Shown here one piece after another: positions 21,540-31,504 of a DNA stretch of 64,000 nt. The stretch is taken from assembly GCF_963678635.1 (NCBI RefSeq), contig NC_087071.1:20923194-20987193 (forward strand), in the 5' to 3' direction. This DNA comes from Symsagittifera roscoffensis (Eukaryota; Xenacoelomorpha; Acoela; Convolutidae). The notes under the pieces are model-generated. The model made no database searches, was not told where the DNA came from, and was given only the letters and a program-made list of their open reading frames with translations. The first letter of the stretch is position 1. Each line of letters starts with the position of its first letter. The position numbers and the translations under genes were made by a program.

Positions 21540-21872
21540 ATGTAATCGTTTCTAATTTACACGATGTACTTGAGTCTTTCTTGCTTTGAACTTTGATTTG
21601 ATTATAAATTAGTTGGTTGCACGTGTTTGGTAATTCAGTTTTGTATTTTTTTCAATTTTGTATTTTGTAAGTTGAAGTCATCTAAGATGGTTGTCAATTG
21701 TCAAATTGGCATATAACACTCGGCCTCATTTTGCAGTTGCAAAATAATTTAAGAAAAAAGGGTGGGGTAGTTCCTTTTTATAACTTTAAAACGCTGGCTT
21801 AACGGTCGTTTAAGTGTCAGTTGAAGTTATTGGCTATGGTTGTCGGCGCAAGGCAGCTTTGGGGTGAGGTTC
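21540..21872 (-). other. 3' end of BEL/Pao element, possible LTR
   Basis: Minus-strand sequence after the integrase stop. It includes a TATAAAAAGGAAC stretch near 21775 that could be the promoter of a 3' LTR. No matching 5' LTR exists because the element is truncated upstream, so the LTR limits cannot be set. Confidence 0.3.
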
Positions 21873-22706
21873 TCATTGTCGTGAATCTTCGTTTGCTGGT
21901 TGATTGCAATAATCCGGACTAACAGGTGCTAGTCTAATGGCTGGTATTGACGCAATTTTGTCTCTTATTTTGACGAAGCAAACGCGGATCTGATCATCAT
22001 CGGTTGGTTTGTTTCCTGTGATCCGTCCAATTGGCCAGAGTCCTCGTGGCCTCATATCCCGAAGGATCCAGACAATTTCTCCTATTTTGATAGGCGACGT
22101 CTTCTTTGTCCATCGTTGTCTTTGCAGTAGTGTTGGGATAAACTCCTTCATCAGGCGTTTCCAAATATGGGTTGCGAGTTGTTGGGCGAATTTCCATTGT
22201 CGACTGAGTGTTGAGGGCTGTTGGGTTTGTAGAGGTGGCATGCTGGCATGCGCTCTCCCGAGAAGAAAATGATTTGGGGTGAGGGATTCAACATCATCGG
22301 GCGATGCTGAAATTGTAGTGATGGGTCTTGCGTTCATGAAGTGTTCAACTTCGCAAAGAACGGTGTTGAATATGTCGCCTGTTAAAATCTGGCTTCCTAT
22401 GATGGCATAGAACGATTCTTTGACTGATCTTATGAATCGTTCCCATACACCTCCGAAATGAGGAGCATAGGCAGGGTTGAAGATCCGTTCAATCTGATGG
22501 TTGGTATAGAATTGTCGTGTAACATCTGCGTCGAAGTGTCTGTTGAGTTCTTTTTCGGCTGCGGTGAAATTTGTACCATTATCAGAAACAATTTTGGCTG
22601 GTTGTCCTCTGCGAGCGAAGAATCGTCGTAAGGTATTGATGAAGGCGTCGGCTGATTGGTCCTGGCACATCTCAAGATGTACGGCTCGTGTTGTTAGGCA
22701 AGTCAT
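21873..22706 (-). pseudogene. BEL/Pao integrase core and C-terminal Pao domain
   Basis: A 277-residue frame starting in MTCLTTRAVHLEMCQD. DDE motifs are visible: the first D lies just upstream in the truncated start, then IVSDNGTNFTAAEKEL (second D) and FGGVWERFIRSVKESFYAII (catalytic E in ..GVWE). LTPNHFLLGRAHASMPPL, the WKFAQQLATHIWKRLMKEFI segment, and IGEIVWILRDMRPRGLWPIG follow; these are typical of the C-terminal domain of Pao integrases. It would insert the element cDNA. It lies directly downstream of the zinc-binding region at 22769-22951. Confidence 0.92.
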
Positions 22707-22768
22707 TATAACGCCGTAGCGTTTGTTGTAGTTTCCTGCGGTTTTCGAAGCAAACGGTCCAAAGAGAT

Positions 22769-23319
22769 CTAATCCTGTTTGTTGAAACGGGAAGGGTTTA
22801 TCTTCTGGAAATCTGAAGGCGGGTGAGGCGCAAGTTGCGGCTGTAGTCCAGTTGCCTGTTGTCGTCGGCAGTCGTAACAGTTTTTTATGATCTTGTCAAT
22901 GTGTGCGCGAACACAGAGAATCCAACACTCGTTTTGAAGAATATTTCTCAAGTGCTGGCGTGGCGAATGCTGGTTGTCTTTGTGGGTTTGTCCTATAAAG
23001 AGGTGAACTGCTGGGTGGTTTCCATCAAGGATAATCGGGTGTTTTATTTAATAGTCCATTGAGATTTCTCGAGGCGTCCACGTGCTCGCAAGAGTCCGTC
23101 TTCGTCTAGAAATGGTGATAGGTGTCGAAGTCTGCTAGTTGTGTTGATTCGTTTATTTTGTGTCAATGCGTTGAACTCTGGTTTGAAGCTGTCTCGTTGC
23201 GTCAGCTTGAAGATAAAATCCTTTGCGGCAATCATGTTGTTGCTTGTCAGTTCGGTGGTCGGGCTTTCGTTGCGGGACTGTAGTCCTTTTTCTTTAAAAA
23301 TCCTGGCGGCACGCATCAA
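22769..23319 (-). pseudogene. BEL/Pao integrase N-terminal and H2C2 zinc finger
   Basis: Two frames: 23319-23044, with an NTTSRLRHLSPFLDEDGLLR segment (the conserved L.PFLD..G.LR..GRL motif before Pao integrases), and 22951-22769, with a CRQQA-like zinc-finger part (IIKNCYDCRRQQATGLQPQL). A frameshift lies between them near 23000. They link the RT/RNase H frame ending at 23320 to the integrase core below 22706. Confidence 0.85.
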
Positions 23320-24860
23320 TTATGCAGTTGTTCTGAGATTTCTTGTCCATTTGGAGAATATGCTGTAATCGATGAAGCTTTGTTCAGTCTTTTCGGTGGA
23401 AGCTTGAAAAGCTAGCATTGGGGTTGTTGCTATTTCATCCATTTGTCCAGTTTGATCGTTGAGTTGCAAGGTATCCGTATTGGCGTCGATTAACTGTAGC
23501 TTTGGCCAGTTGCATTCTGGTTCACATATGAATTTTGGTCCGGTGAACCATCTTGACTTGTTACTGAATTCTGATAGGGGTATTCCACGGGTTCCGTCGT
23601 CTGCTGGATTTAGGGGTCCTGGGCAATGATTCCATTGACTCGCTTGGGTGCTTTCTAAAATTTCTGTAACTCTGTGAGCCACAAAAATTTGTTGTCGTTT
23701 ATCAGATCCCTGTATCCATTGAAGCGCTGTTGTGCTGTCTGTCCACATATGCGTAGAGTTGATGTCAGTCCTTTGTTCTCTGCGAATGAAATTTGCGAGG
23801 CGAGCACCAAAAACTGCGGCTTGTAGTTCCAATTTAGTTATTGTGTGTTGTTTTAAAGGAGCCACTCGAGCTTTTCCTAGAACAAAGGCGCTGCAGATTT
23901 GCCGAGTGGCACTGTTGCTGTAGACAAAATGAGCGACTGCTGCTAGGGCGCTGTAGGAGGCAGCTGAAAAAACATGAAGAGCGATGTTGTCGTAGCTGTA
24001 TCCAAAATAGTGTTGGGGTATTCCCACTGTCTGTAGATCGTTTCTCTCGTCGAGAAGCTCAAACAGTTCAGGTATCATTTCTCGTGTCATTTGGTCGTCC
24101 CACTTCATTCCTTTTCTCCAAATTGCTTGCTGGATTATTGGTAGTCGAATTGTAATAGGTGCTGCTATTCCAATTGGGTCAAAGATTGAAGAAGCTGCGC
24201 GAAGTAGGTTCCGTTGTGTAGGTTTCTTCTGGAAGAGTTCGTGTAGTTTGTCAGTAGTGAAGCTGAGTGTATCGTTACTTACTCTCCATCGTATTCCGAG
24301 AATTCGCTTGAAGATTTTGGGGTCGTTGATTTCGTCTATGGTGATGGATCTATGTTCCTCTGCTATTGCTTGCAGAATTCTATGATCCGTAGTGATCCAC
24401 TCCGTCAGGTTGAAGCTTCCTTGTTGTAGTACGTATCGAAGGTCTTCTATGATTTTCACTGCGGTGTCGATGTCGTCGGTGGCTTCGAAGAAGTCGTCCA
24501 TGTAGAAGTTCTCGTAGACAAGTTTTTTGATGTGGGGATGGCTTTCAGCATTGTCGTCTGCGCAAGTTCTTAATGCGTAAATTGCACAAGTGGGAGAATA
24601 TATGGCTCCAAAGACGAATCGAGTGTACTCAAAAAATTCGGGTTCTTCCGCTCCCCAGAGGAAACGAAGAAATTTTCTGTCTTCGGGGTTAACAGAAACC
24701 TTGCATATACATCCCTTCAATGTCGGCAGTGATGGGATGCTTTCCTTCGCGAAATCGGGTAATTACTCCTAGTAGATTGCAGAGCAAGTCAGGTCCAGTG
24801 AGAAGCATATCATTCAGACAAACTCCTTTAAATTTGGATTTGGCATTGGAAAGACGGCCT
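23320..24860 (-). pseudogene. BEL/Pao reverse transcriptase and RNase H
   Basis: From about 24860 one frame reads KFKGVCLNDMLLTGPDLLCN and REGKHPITADIEGMYMQ (RT motif A). A frameshift near 24715 leads to a 466-residue frame with FLRFLWGAEEPEFFEYTRFV, FGAIYSPTCAIYALRTCADD (motif B) and ENFYMDDFF (catalytic YMDD). After the connection region come ITKLELQAAVFGARLANFIR and MWTDSTTALQWIQG (RNase H), then NPADDGTRGIPLSEF. It is the polymerase/RNase H module of Pao elements. The upstream fingers, protease and gag are absent. Confidence 0.93.
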
Positions 24861-24870
24861 TTGGTATTAC

Positions 24871-26017
24871 CTAAGTAAAGTCAAGTACTTTTTGACTGTT
24901 CGACTCTGACACTTTTCTAAAGGCAGTTTCGGCGCAAAAATTTTCAAATATTGAGGGGAGAGAGCGCGCCAAAAAACTTGAATTTTCGGTCAAAAAACCT
25001 CTTCTTTGCCTGTTTCATTGTTTTCTTTTTCAAAGTTTTTCTCAATACATAAACAAAACTTCAGTAGGTCAACTGATTGCTGGCTATGAACAACTCAACC
25101 ATCTGCTTTTGTTTATCAATGGCATTTTGCAGCGTTTTGTTGTTTTTCGTGAGTATGAGAGATAGCTCAATTGGTCTTATTGGGTGGGGGGATTACTCAA
25201 TTGATCCAATTATTGCTCATGATAAAAGCTTCCTGCAATTTCACCGCAATCATCACTGTATAGTGCTTCGTAAATTTTGTCTAACTTTTATTTGGAGAAT
25301 TGGAAATTGTGGGGAACCTTATGGAGTTTAAATACAATTTTTAAAATTTAGTCGCATCAAATTTTGGTTTCGATGCATCATCTAGAAAAAGATCTAGAAT
25401 ACCCGATGCAAACTAGACAGTTAAATTTCTAATAAAAAATCAAAAACTAGAACGTTTTATAATAGTGTTCTTTTTAAATGAAGGCAAGTCTTGCAAAACA
25501 CAATTGAAATTTTGTTGTTCAAATAAGAAAATTATGATGATTGCGTATCTGTAATTTGCTAAAGTAGACAAGTTTACACTCGCTTTGGCACATTTTTTTT
25601 GGCTTACTGTCAAAAACTTACTCCATAGACCTTAGACGGCCGTCGGAACATTCAGGGCTTCGCCGTGAAACGATCAGCCTAGTTTTGATTTACTCGACTT
25701 GAGTAGTGGTTATGTTTTAGTACTGACCCGACTAAAATAAAAAGTTGATAAAAAATGCTCAAAACAAATAAATCTCATTCAAGGTGAAGTATCAATTAAG
25801 CTTTATGTACAGCAGTTTTTCAATCAATTCAAGCATTATATCAGAGACCAAGTAAGATTGAACTAATTTTTTTTTGTGGTCAAGATCATTCTGGTGAAAC
25901 AAATTCGTGTCAGCAGCAGATCAAAACAGAAGTTTATCAAAGCACCGTAATAAATCTTTCAAATCATAGCTAGTTGACCGGATTTCCACAGTAGATTGAA
26001 TAAAAGGTTGAAAGTTC
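24871..26017. other. no gene; AT-rich, with a 25640-25665 fragment of the 535-bp repeat
   Basis: No coding region that I can support. CGGAACATTCAGGGCTTCGC at about 25645 is the reverse complement of the start of the tandem repeat at 44623-45695, so a fragment of that repeat family sits here. Confidence 0.45.
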
Positions 26018-26687
26018 TCGGGTCGAAGTGCTCACTTTATGATTCGACGTCTTGATTGGACTGGTTAATTGGACCGTCTCGACCGAAATTCGGTATAATT
26101 TGACCGAAACAATTTTACTCGACCGTGTTCGACCCAAGCAAGCCTTTTTTCGACCGTGCTCGGCCGAGAAAAATGTGCTCGCGCATGCTCGAGCCAAGCA
26201 AGATATGTTTCGACCGTGCTCGAGCAATTTTGGGTATGTTTCGCCTTTCAAACAGCGTGAATTATCCAAATTTAAAAGTTATAATTCATGCTTTTCTGGT
26301 AACATCGTATGATGAATTTTATTAGAATTCAAGTATTAAAGATAGCTGCAATTTAACTGTTTGTAGAGATAGACGATTTTAAAGCTGGTTTTTTTCATCT
26401 TTTGGGATACTGTTTTGCAATTTGAGTCAAAAATTTGAGTCATAAATACTTCAATAATTGAAAGAAGTAATTGTTCTTCTGTTTAATCCGAATTACCGTG
26501 GATCAATCCATATGTTCGAATGCTTCGACTGTGCTCGAGGTATTTTTCGACCGTGCTCGACTCTGCTCGAGATTTGTTTCGAATTTGTGCTCGACCCAAA
26601 CCCCTGTCTCGACTGTTCTTTTTCTGTCGAGCACTGACGTGTGGTCGAATTTGAAAGTCGAAACAAAAAGTGAGCGCCTCGACCCGG
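26018..26687 (+). mobile_element. inverted-repeat element with TCGACCGTGCTCGAG core repeats
   Basis: The ends are inverted copies of one another. The left reads TCGGGTCGAAGTGCTCACTT; the right, on the other strand, reads CCGGGTCGAGGCGCTCACTT and then TTTGTTTCGAC. Inside are several diverged (T)TCGACCGTGCTCGAGC units on both flanks with an AT-rich middle. It has no ORF of substance. It is either a non-autonomous inverted-repeat (foldback/MITE-like) element or a palindromic minisatellite. The same terminal CCCG(G/A)GTCGAG recurs at 30152 and 31270. Confidence 0.55.
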
Positions 26688-27022
26688 GGTCGATTTCCAG
26701 CAGCCAATCAAACTTGACTTTATGGCTTTATTCATCCGAATAGAAATTGAGGGAGTGAGAGAGGGTGTTTCTTAAATGGGTCAAGCAAAACGTGACTGCT
26801 TTGTGATGACAACGTACCATCTAACCCCATTATTGCGTCACCATTGTTCTTTTTTAAGGCCATACCGTTTGAAAATTAAGGTAATTGTTTGTTAATCCAA
26901 GCTGCCTTGCTCTAAGATTGCTGGTAATAATTTAAACATATGTAATTATTTAGAAAAAAGAAATTATTTTAAGCAAATACACAGTTAATTTTTTCATAGA
27001 AGCTCGATGAGTTTGTTTCTTA
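26688..27022. other. 3' flank of the channel gene, no gene seen
   Basis: AT-rich sequence after the stop codon of the DEG/ENaC gene. AATAAT-type stretches are present on the minus strand, but no clear AATAAA polyadenylation signal can be fixed. Confidence 0.35.
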
Positions 27023-27932
27023 CTATTCAATTAGGATTTTTCTGCTAACCAAAGCCTCGAAGCATCTCACAAAAAATTCTAAAAGTTCGAATAGGGCAAA
27101 AACACTCCAGCCCAACCAGAGCCCAATATTACCTCCAAAGTCAGTTAGAACATCCCACATATCATATTCTGCCTTTTCTTTGATCATCGCAAAGTTCAAA
27201 GCTTCGTAGAAAATTTCTAATCGCACAAAATTCTCTTGTATATCTTTTTTTATTTCCTCGGCACTATGGCTGACGTTGATCAAATTGCTCATGTATTTCA
27301 CAATTTTTTTCGACTCCGATTCCAACATTTTAGAGGCAAAGAAAGGGCTGTATTGTTTGGAAGGCCAGGAAGATCTCGATTGTTTCACTTTATATTCTGT
27401 TGTATAGCAAGACGGCGGGCAATCGCAAGTCAAACTGCCGCTTTTGAAATCAGAGTAAATTTGTTTTCGGCATTCACTTGATGTTTGGTCGTGCCATTTA
27501 CACTGATCAGTCCAAATGCCACCGTATGTATCGTCACACATGCACTTTCTCAGCACTTCGTTTGAGACACATTTTTTAATGCACGACTCTTGAGTGTATT
27601 TGGGCCACTTTTTTTTGAACGCTTCGTCTAACATTAATGATTCCGGCCAGTTTTCAGTACAACTGCCATATGGAGAACCCTTTCGATTAACAACTTCCAT
27701 TTTTACAGCTATGAATGTAGCCTCGCCGGCTGCAATCGGGAAACTTTCGGTTTGTAAATCGGGTAAGACTCTAGGATCGTGAACAAGTACTCGCGCACCT
27801 ACGTTTGGCGCAAGCAACCCAATGTATTCAGCATAATCTAGAAAGAGTGTCAATTTCAGACCAAACTCATTCCCTGTTCTACTGCTATTTCGCAGCTCTC
27901 TGATATCGGTTTTTCTTTCAATGTGCTGGTTT
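27023..27932 (-). CDS. DEG/ENaC sodium channel, last exon (ectodomain, TM2, stop)
   Basis: Encodes about 300 residues of an amiloride-sensitive (DEG/ENaC/ASIC) cation channel. Seen in order: the FGLKLTLFLDYAEY palm strand, PNVGARVLVHDP, then the cysteine-rich thumb with YTQESCIKKCVSNEVLRKCM, C-D-C-P-P-S-C and Y motifs. The wrist strand has RLEIFYEALN, and TM2 follows at about residues 260-285 with FGGNIGLWLGWSVFALFELL, which corresponds to the GG..GL.LG.S pore signature. The protein ends about 20 residues after TM2, a short cytosolic tail. The acceptor (TTTTCATTTCAG, exon start 27932) supplies the third base of a codon whose first two bases are at the end of the exon at 47152, so the joint reads through NSVR-NQHIER without a break. 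No stop or frameshift is visible. It acts in the plasma membrane as a trimeric Na+ channel. Confidence 0.93.
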
Positions 27933-28665
27933 CTGAAATGAAAACTACTACTTTAGCTTCAAATCCATAATTTGTCTACCATCTTCTATTGGAATTTTGT
28001 TTTACATTTTTCAGTGGAATCTTAGAAAAAAAACATACAAACCAGAAGAAGATATTTTCCATAAAGTAGTGATTCACTACTTCTCGAAATTCATCTGCAT
28101 TTAAAATTATCTATTTCAGCAACTTCGTGGTAAATTGTAAACTAACAAAAACCGCAAAATTTATCACAAAAAATTTGAATTTAACTGATTAAGCAACTTT
28201 GTATTAATTAAATAATTACTGTTTATGAGAAAAATTTGACCAAGAAGAAGCCATCGTACAGTTTTAAGAATATTTCATAACACAGAGGTCAAAGCTAGAA
28301 AACAGTCTGTTTTTTTTTCAAGATTTACCGTTGATGAGAATTTTCTGAAATTAAAAGAAACTGAAGTTTAGAACCAAAATTTAAAAAAAAAAAGTTTCTA
28401 ATTACAGCAAACTAACTAAATTTCAAGCAATTCAACTCAAAATTTAGAAAATTTTAAAAATATTTTTCTCAATTGAAGTTTTGAAAACAAACAAAAAGTG
28501 AAATCAAATTTTCTCCGATATTACCAAATAAAACAGAATGACCAAATTGAAAATAAGTTCATATAGTCGTCTGAGTTTTCCGAAAAAAAATTCTTGATTT
28601 CCGAAAAAATCTTTGTTTAGTTCTTCACTCACTCTGATTAATACATCTGATTTACAAATTATTCA

Positions 28666-29193
28666 TTGCAATACGTAATAATACACGATAGTCCTAACTC
28701 TATTGTAAAAAAAAATCCTGAAAATTTGAATGACTTTGACGAAAAGATAGAAATAGTAGAGCAAAAACTAACACCTGAAACAGTGGTAAATTGCAAAAAA
28801 CCATCAATTTTGAATAACGTAGACGCAAACAAAAATTTGGACTTTTACAATGAAAAAACTAACTGTACACACAGCTCTAATTTTGGTTATCACGTGCTGA
28901 ATTTAAACTCACGACAAAAAGTGACACTAACTGGGGCTTTCTCTATTGGTACATGATTCACTTAAATGACGAGCATGGTGTGCCCCTTTCACGCAAATGT
29001 CTCAGATATTTCGTATGCCAACACTTTAATACTATTTTACGCACAAATACAAAACTTTAATAATCAGAAGCAAAACAATTCTCTAAATCAATTCTATCCT
29101 AATCATCGGCTACGCATTAATTTCAATAACTTTGCTATGCTATCAAACCCCCATATAAGTTTATGCAGCGATAGAATAACTAAAATTAGTTAG
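28666..29193 (+). pseudogene. decayed A+C-rich ORF, unidentified
   Basis: Two open stretches in the same frame (28666-28956 and 28966-29193) are separated only by in-frame stop codons. The sequence is A+C-rich and G-poor on the coding strand, like the ORFs at 61-64 kb. The protein is Asn/Lys/Ser-rich (QNNSLNQFYPNHRLRINFNN near the end). I recognise no domain. It could be a remnant of the same kind of element as the right-end ORFs, or chance in AT-rich DNA. Confidence 0.35.
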
Positions 29194-30341
29194 GAAGTTT
29201 TTAGAATAAGGCTGTTTTTTTTTAATTTTGACTTTTCATAGATGACAAGGATACCAAATAACCTTTTAACTAGCTTCTTTGTACGGTTTATCGGTTGTAA
29301 CGAAATTTTAAGTTTATCGGTTGTTTAACAAATTTTGATAAAAGTATTAACTTTCAAAGATTTGCCAAATTTTTCCAATAGGTCTAGTTTGATGTGTCTG
29401 AAGCGCACTTGTAAATTGATCATAGTGAATATCAAGCGCACTTTATCATTATCATTATTAGTAAAAAAAATAATAATACTCCTAGTGTTAATACTCTTCA
29501 TATATTTCAATTTTTTTTCCAAAAACACCATCATGCTGCTGCGACATTAATCCAAATCGAGTTCCAATTGTATTTAATGACATGTCAGAAGAACCAATAG
29601 AATACCAAAACAGGTTTAAAATTTAACATCCAAACAGCGAGAGTTTAAACAGAAAAACTTTCCTGACTGAAACAATTAGTCAATACATGTGGAGTTAACA
29701 AAACTTATATATTGTCCGAGAAATAATTTATTAACTCCAATGAAAGCAACTTATAGGCTTTAGATATTGATAATTTAATCACCACTAATAATTGTTTGTT
29801 CTTATTCAAATAAACCTATAAAACAGAGTTTTTTTAAAGAACTTGCTTCATCATTTGACGTCGCACAATCCTAAAAATTAAAAATTGCTCTTATGGAATA
29901 CTACCACATAAAATAGTTAATTACTGAAGAAAAAGAATCCTTGGATACATTTTTAACGCCATTTAACTTAGAAGTTGACAATAAATCAACACCGACATAG
30001 TCAAAAACACTGCTCTTTCATTGACGTCATGAGCGGCTCTGCTTATCTTAGTAAGCTGAACAAGTCGCCCAGTCGGTGAACAAGTGATGGCGTTTAGCGT
30101 TGCGCGCCCGTCCAGCTTGATTTCCACAAATTCTTGGGTTAAGAGGGTCACCCGAGTCGAGATTTTTCACCTAATTTGAAGCAAGATTTGAGCGGTTTGA
30201 GCGGTTTTTTTAGACAATTACGCTCAAAATCTTGCTTCAAAATGAGCGGTTTGAGCGGTTTTTGAACGGTTTATCTAAAAAAACCGCTCAAAAACCGCGC
30301 AAGATTTGAACGGTTTTGAGTGGTTTATCTAAAAAAATGAT

Positions 30342-30349
30342 AAAAAAAA
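30342..30349 (-). terminator. RNA polymerase III terminator of tRNA-Arg
   Basis: Read on the minus strand, eight consecutive T residues begin two bases past the discriminator base of the tRNA. This is a strong pol III stop. Confidence 0.8.
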
Positions 30350-30351
30350 GT

Positions 30352-30424
30352 CGACCACAGAGGGATTCGAACCCCCAATCTTCTGCGTCGAAGTCAGAAG
30401 CCTTATCCGTTAGGCCATGCCGCC
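30352..30424 (-). tRNA. tRNA-Arg(UCG)
   Basis: A 73-nt cloverleaf on the minus strand. The A-box is TGGCCTAACGGA and the B-box is GGTTCGAATCC. The anticodon loop is CTTCGAC with U33 and anticodon TCG, which reads CGA arginine codons; the discriminator is G. There is no intron. Two mismatches stand out: G4-G69 in the acceptor stem and A31-G39 at the bottom of the anticodon stem. These may mark a weakened gene or pseudogene, although the internal promoter and T(8) terminator are intact. It lies between two GAGCGG arrays inside the channel intron and on the same strand as that gene. Confidence 0.85.
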
Positions 30425-31504
30425 CTGAACCAGTAGACTAACATCTGAAATATACACTAACATAGAGCCGTGTAGAGATATAATTTTGGTTTATAAATTG
30501 GAAAATAAATAAATTGTGCGAGCGGGAATTGGATGCGAGGTGAAAGTACTGGCTTACTAAATGCAATTATGAGACAAATCTCTAATTGAGCTGTATATAA
30601 ACCAGCCGAAGTATAAACAAGCTGCCGTATAAAATAGCCGAAATAGCCGGGGGGGGGGGGCGTGGGAGGTAGAAATTGGTTTTTTGTCAACTCATTGATC
30701 CAAACATTAAAAGTTTGGGCTTTTTTCCAGTTCCCCCCTTTCAAAACACCGAGTTTTATGTTTGTTTTATGTGTTATTACGGCTAAATGCGTGATGTTAC
30801 GCTGTAAAGTATGAAGAACAAATTTGTTCACAATTGTCGATTTTTTCACCACGCCAAATTTCATTGCAATATGACAATGTTATATAAGCTTTTCAAAATT
30901 GATTTTGAAAGGGGGGGGGACTGGAAAAGAGCCAAAGTTTGTTAAGTTTTGAACTAATTTTGGTCTGGAAAGTCTGGACATGCCAAAGTTTTGTCGCGAA
31001 AGTATGGACATGAGTCTGGGACCTCGACCCGGGAAGACCGCTCAAAAACCGCTCAAAAACCGCTCAAATCTTGCTTGAAAACCGTTCAAAAATCACCGCA
31101 AGAAATGAGCGGTTTTTGAGCGGTTTTCTAAGCAAGATTTGAGCGGTTTGAGCGGTTTTTCCAAAAAAAACCGCTTAAACCGCCCAAACCGCTCAAACCG
31201 CTCAAATCTTGCTGGAAAACCGCTCAAACCGCTCAAATCTTGAGCGGTTTTTGAGCGGGATCTCGACCCGGGCACTGGTCCTTTCAAAAAGCACTGGAGC
31301 TAGCTATCAGGTGCCGCGAGGTTCTGGGTTAACAGGCGGCGAGAAAAGAGGGCGTCCAACCCACTTCCATTCCAGTGAGAAAACTGTACCACCTCTCGTG
31401 TTCTGCTTTCATTGCAAGCACGTACGCTTGGAACTGATCAAAAGACTTTGTGCTTATATCGTGCATCATCTGCAGTATGGTGCCTCCTGCCTCCTCTCTC
31501 ATGT

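Larger units (their letters stand above)
21690..24870 (-). mobile_element. BEL/Pao LTR retrotransposon, 5'-truncated
   Basis: The pol genes are in the BEL/Pao order on the minus strand: RT with FYMDD, RNase H, H2C2 zinc finger, DDE integrase and a C-terminal Pao domain. Gag, protease and the N-terminal RT are missing: recognisable coding starts in the RT at about 24860. No LTR pair or target duplication can be shown. A few frameshifts separate otherwise well-kept domains, so it is a moderately old copy. Confidence 0.9.
30152..31270 (+). mobile_element. foldback-like element of GAGCGG repeats surrounding tRNA-Arg
   Basis: Starts with CCCGAGTCGAG at 30152 and ends with CTCGACCCGGG at about 31262-31272, an inverted pair. 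Next to each end is an array of GAGCGGTTTGAGCGGTTTTT and AAGCAAGATTTGAGCGG units (30175-30340 and 31030-31260), facing in both directions so that long hairpins can form. A third CTCGACCCGGG at about 31023 borders the right array. Between the arrays are tRNA-Arg and about 600 bp of other sequence with a G(11) run at about 30650. No transposase is seen. It is either a foldback transposon that has captured or surrounds a tRNA, or two separate inverted arrays. Confidence 0.5.

Noticed and set aside
21690..24870. Linking the BEL/Pao element with the glycoprotein-like ORF at 61 kb as one env-carrying element
   Set aside because: They are 36 kb apart, on opposite strands and differ strongly in base composition.
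26018..26687. Repeat-spacer appearance that could suggest a CRISPR-like array
   Set aside because: The repeats are diverged, in both orientations and without unique spacers, and the genome is eukaryotic.
27023..27932. Treating the last channel exon as a single-exon channel gene starting at the ATG near 27853
   Set aside because: Coding similarity extends upstream of that ATG to a TTTCAG acceptor at 27933, and the missing ectodomain start is found in phase at 47152.
30646..30662. G(11) run and nearby GGGGGGGG runs as G-quadruplex or assembly artefact
   Set aside because: Homopolymers of this length occur several times in the window (for example C(11) near 45307); without reads I cannot tell an artefact from true sequence, so no claim is made.
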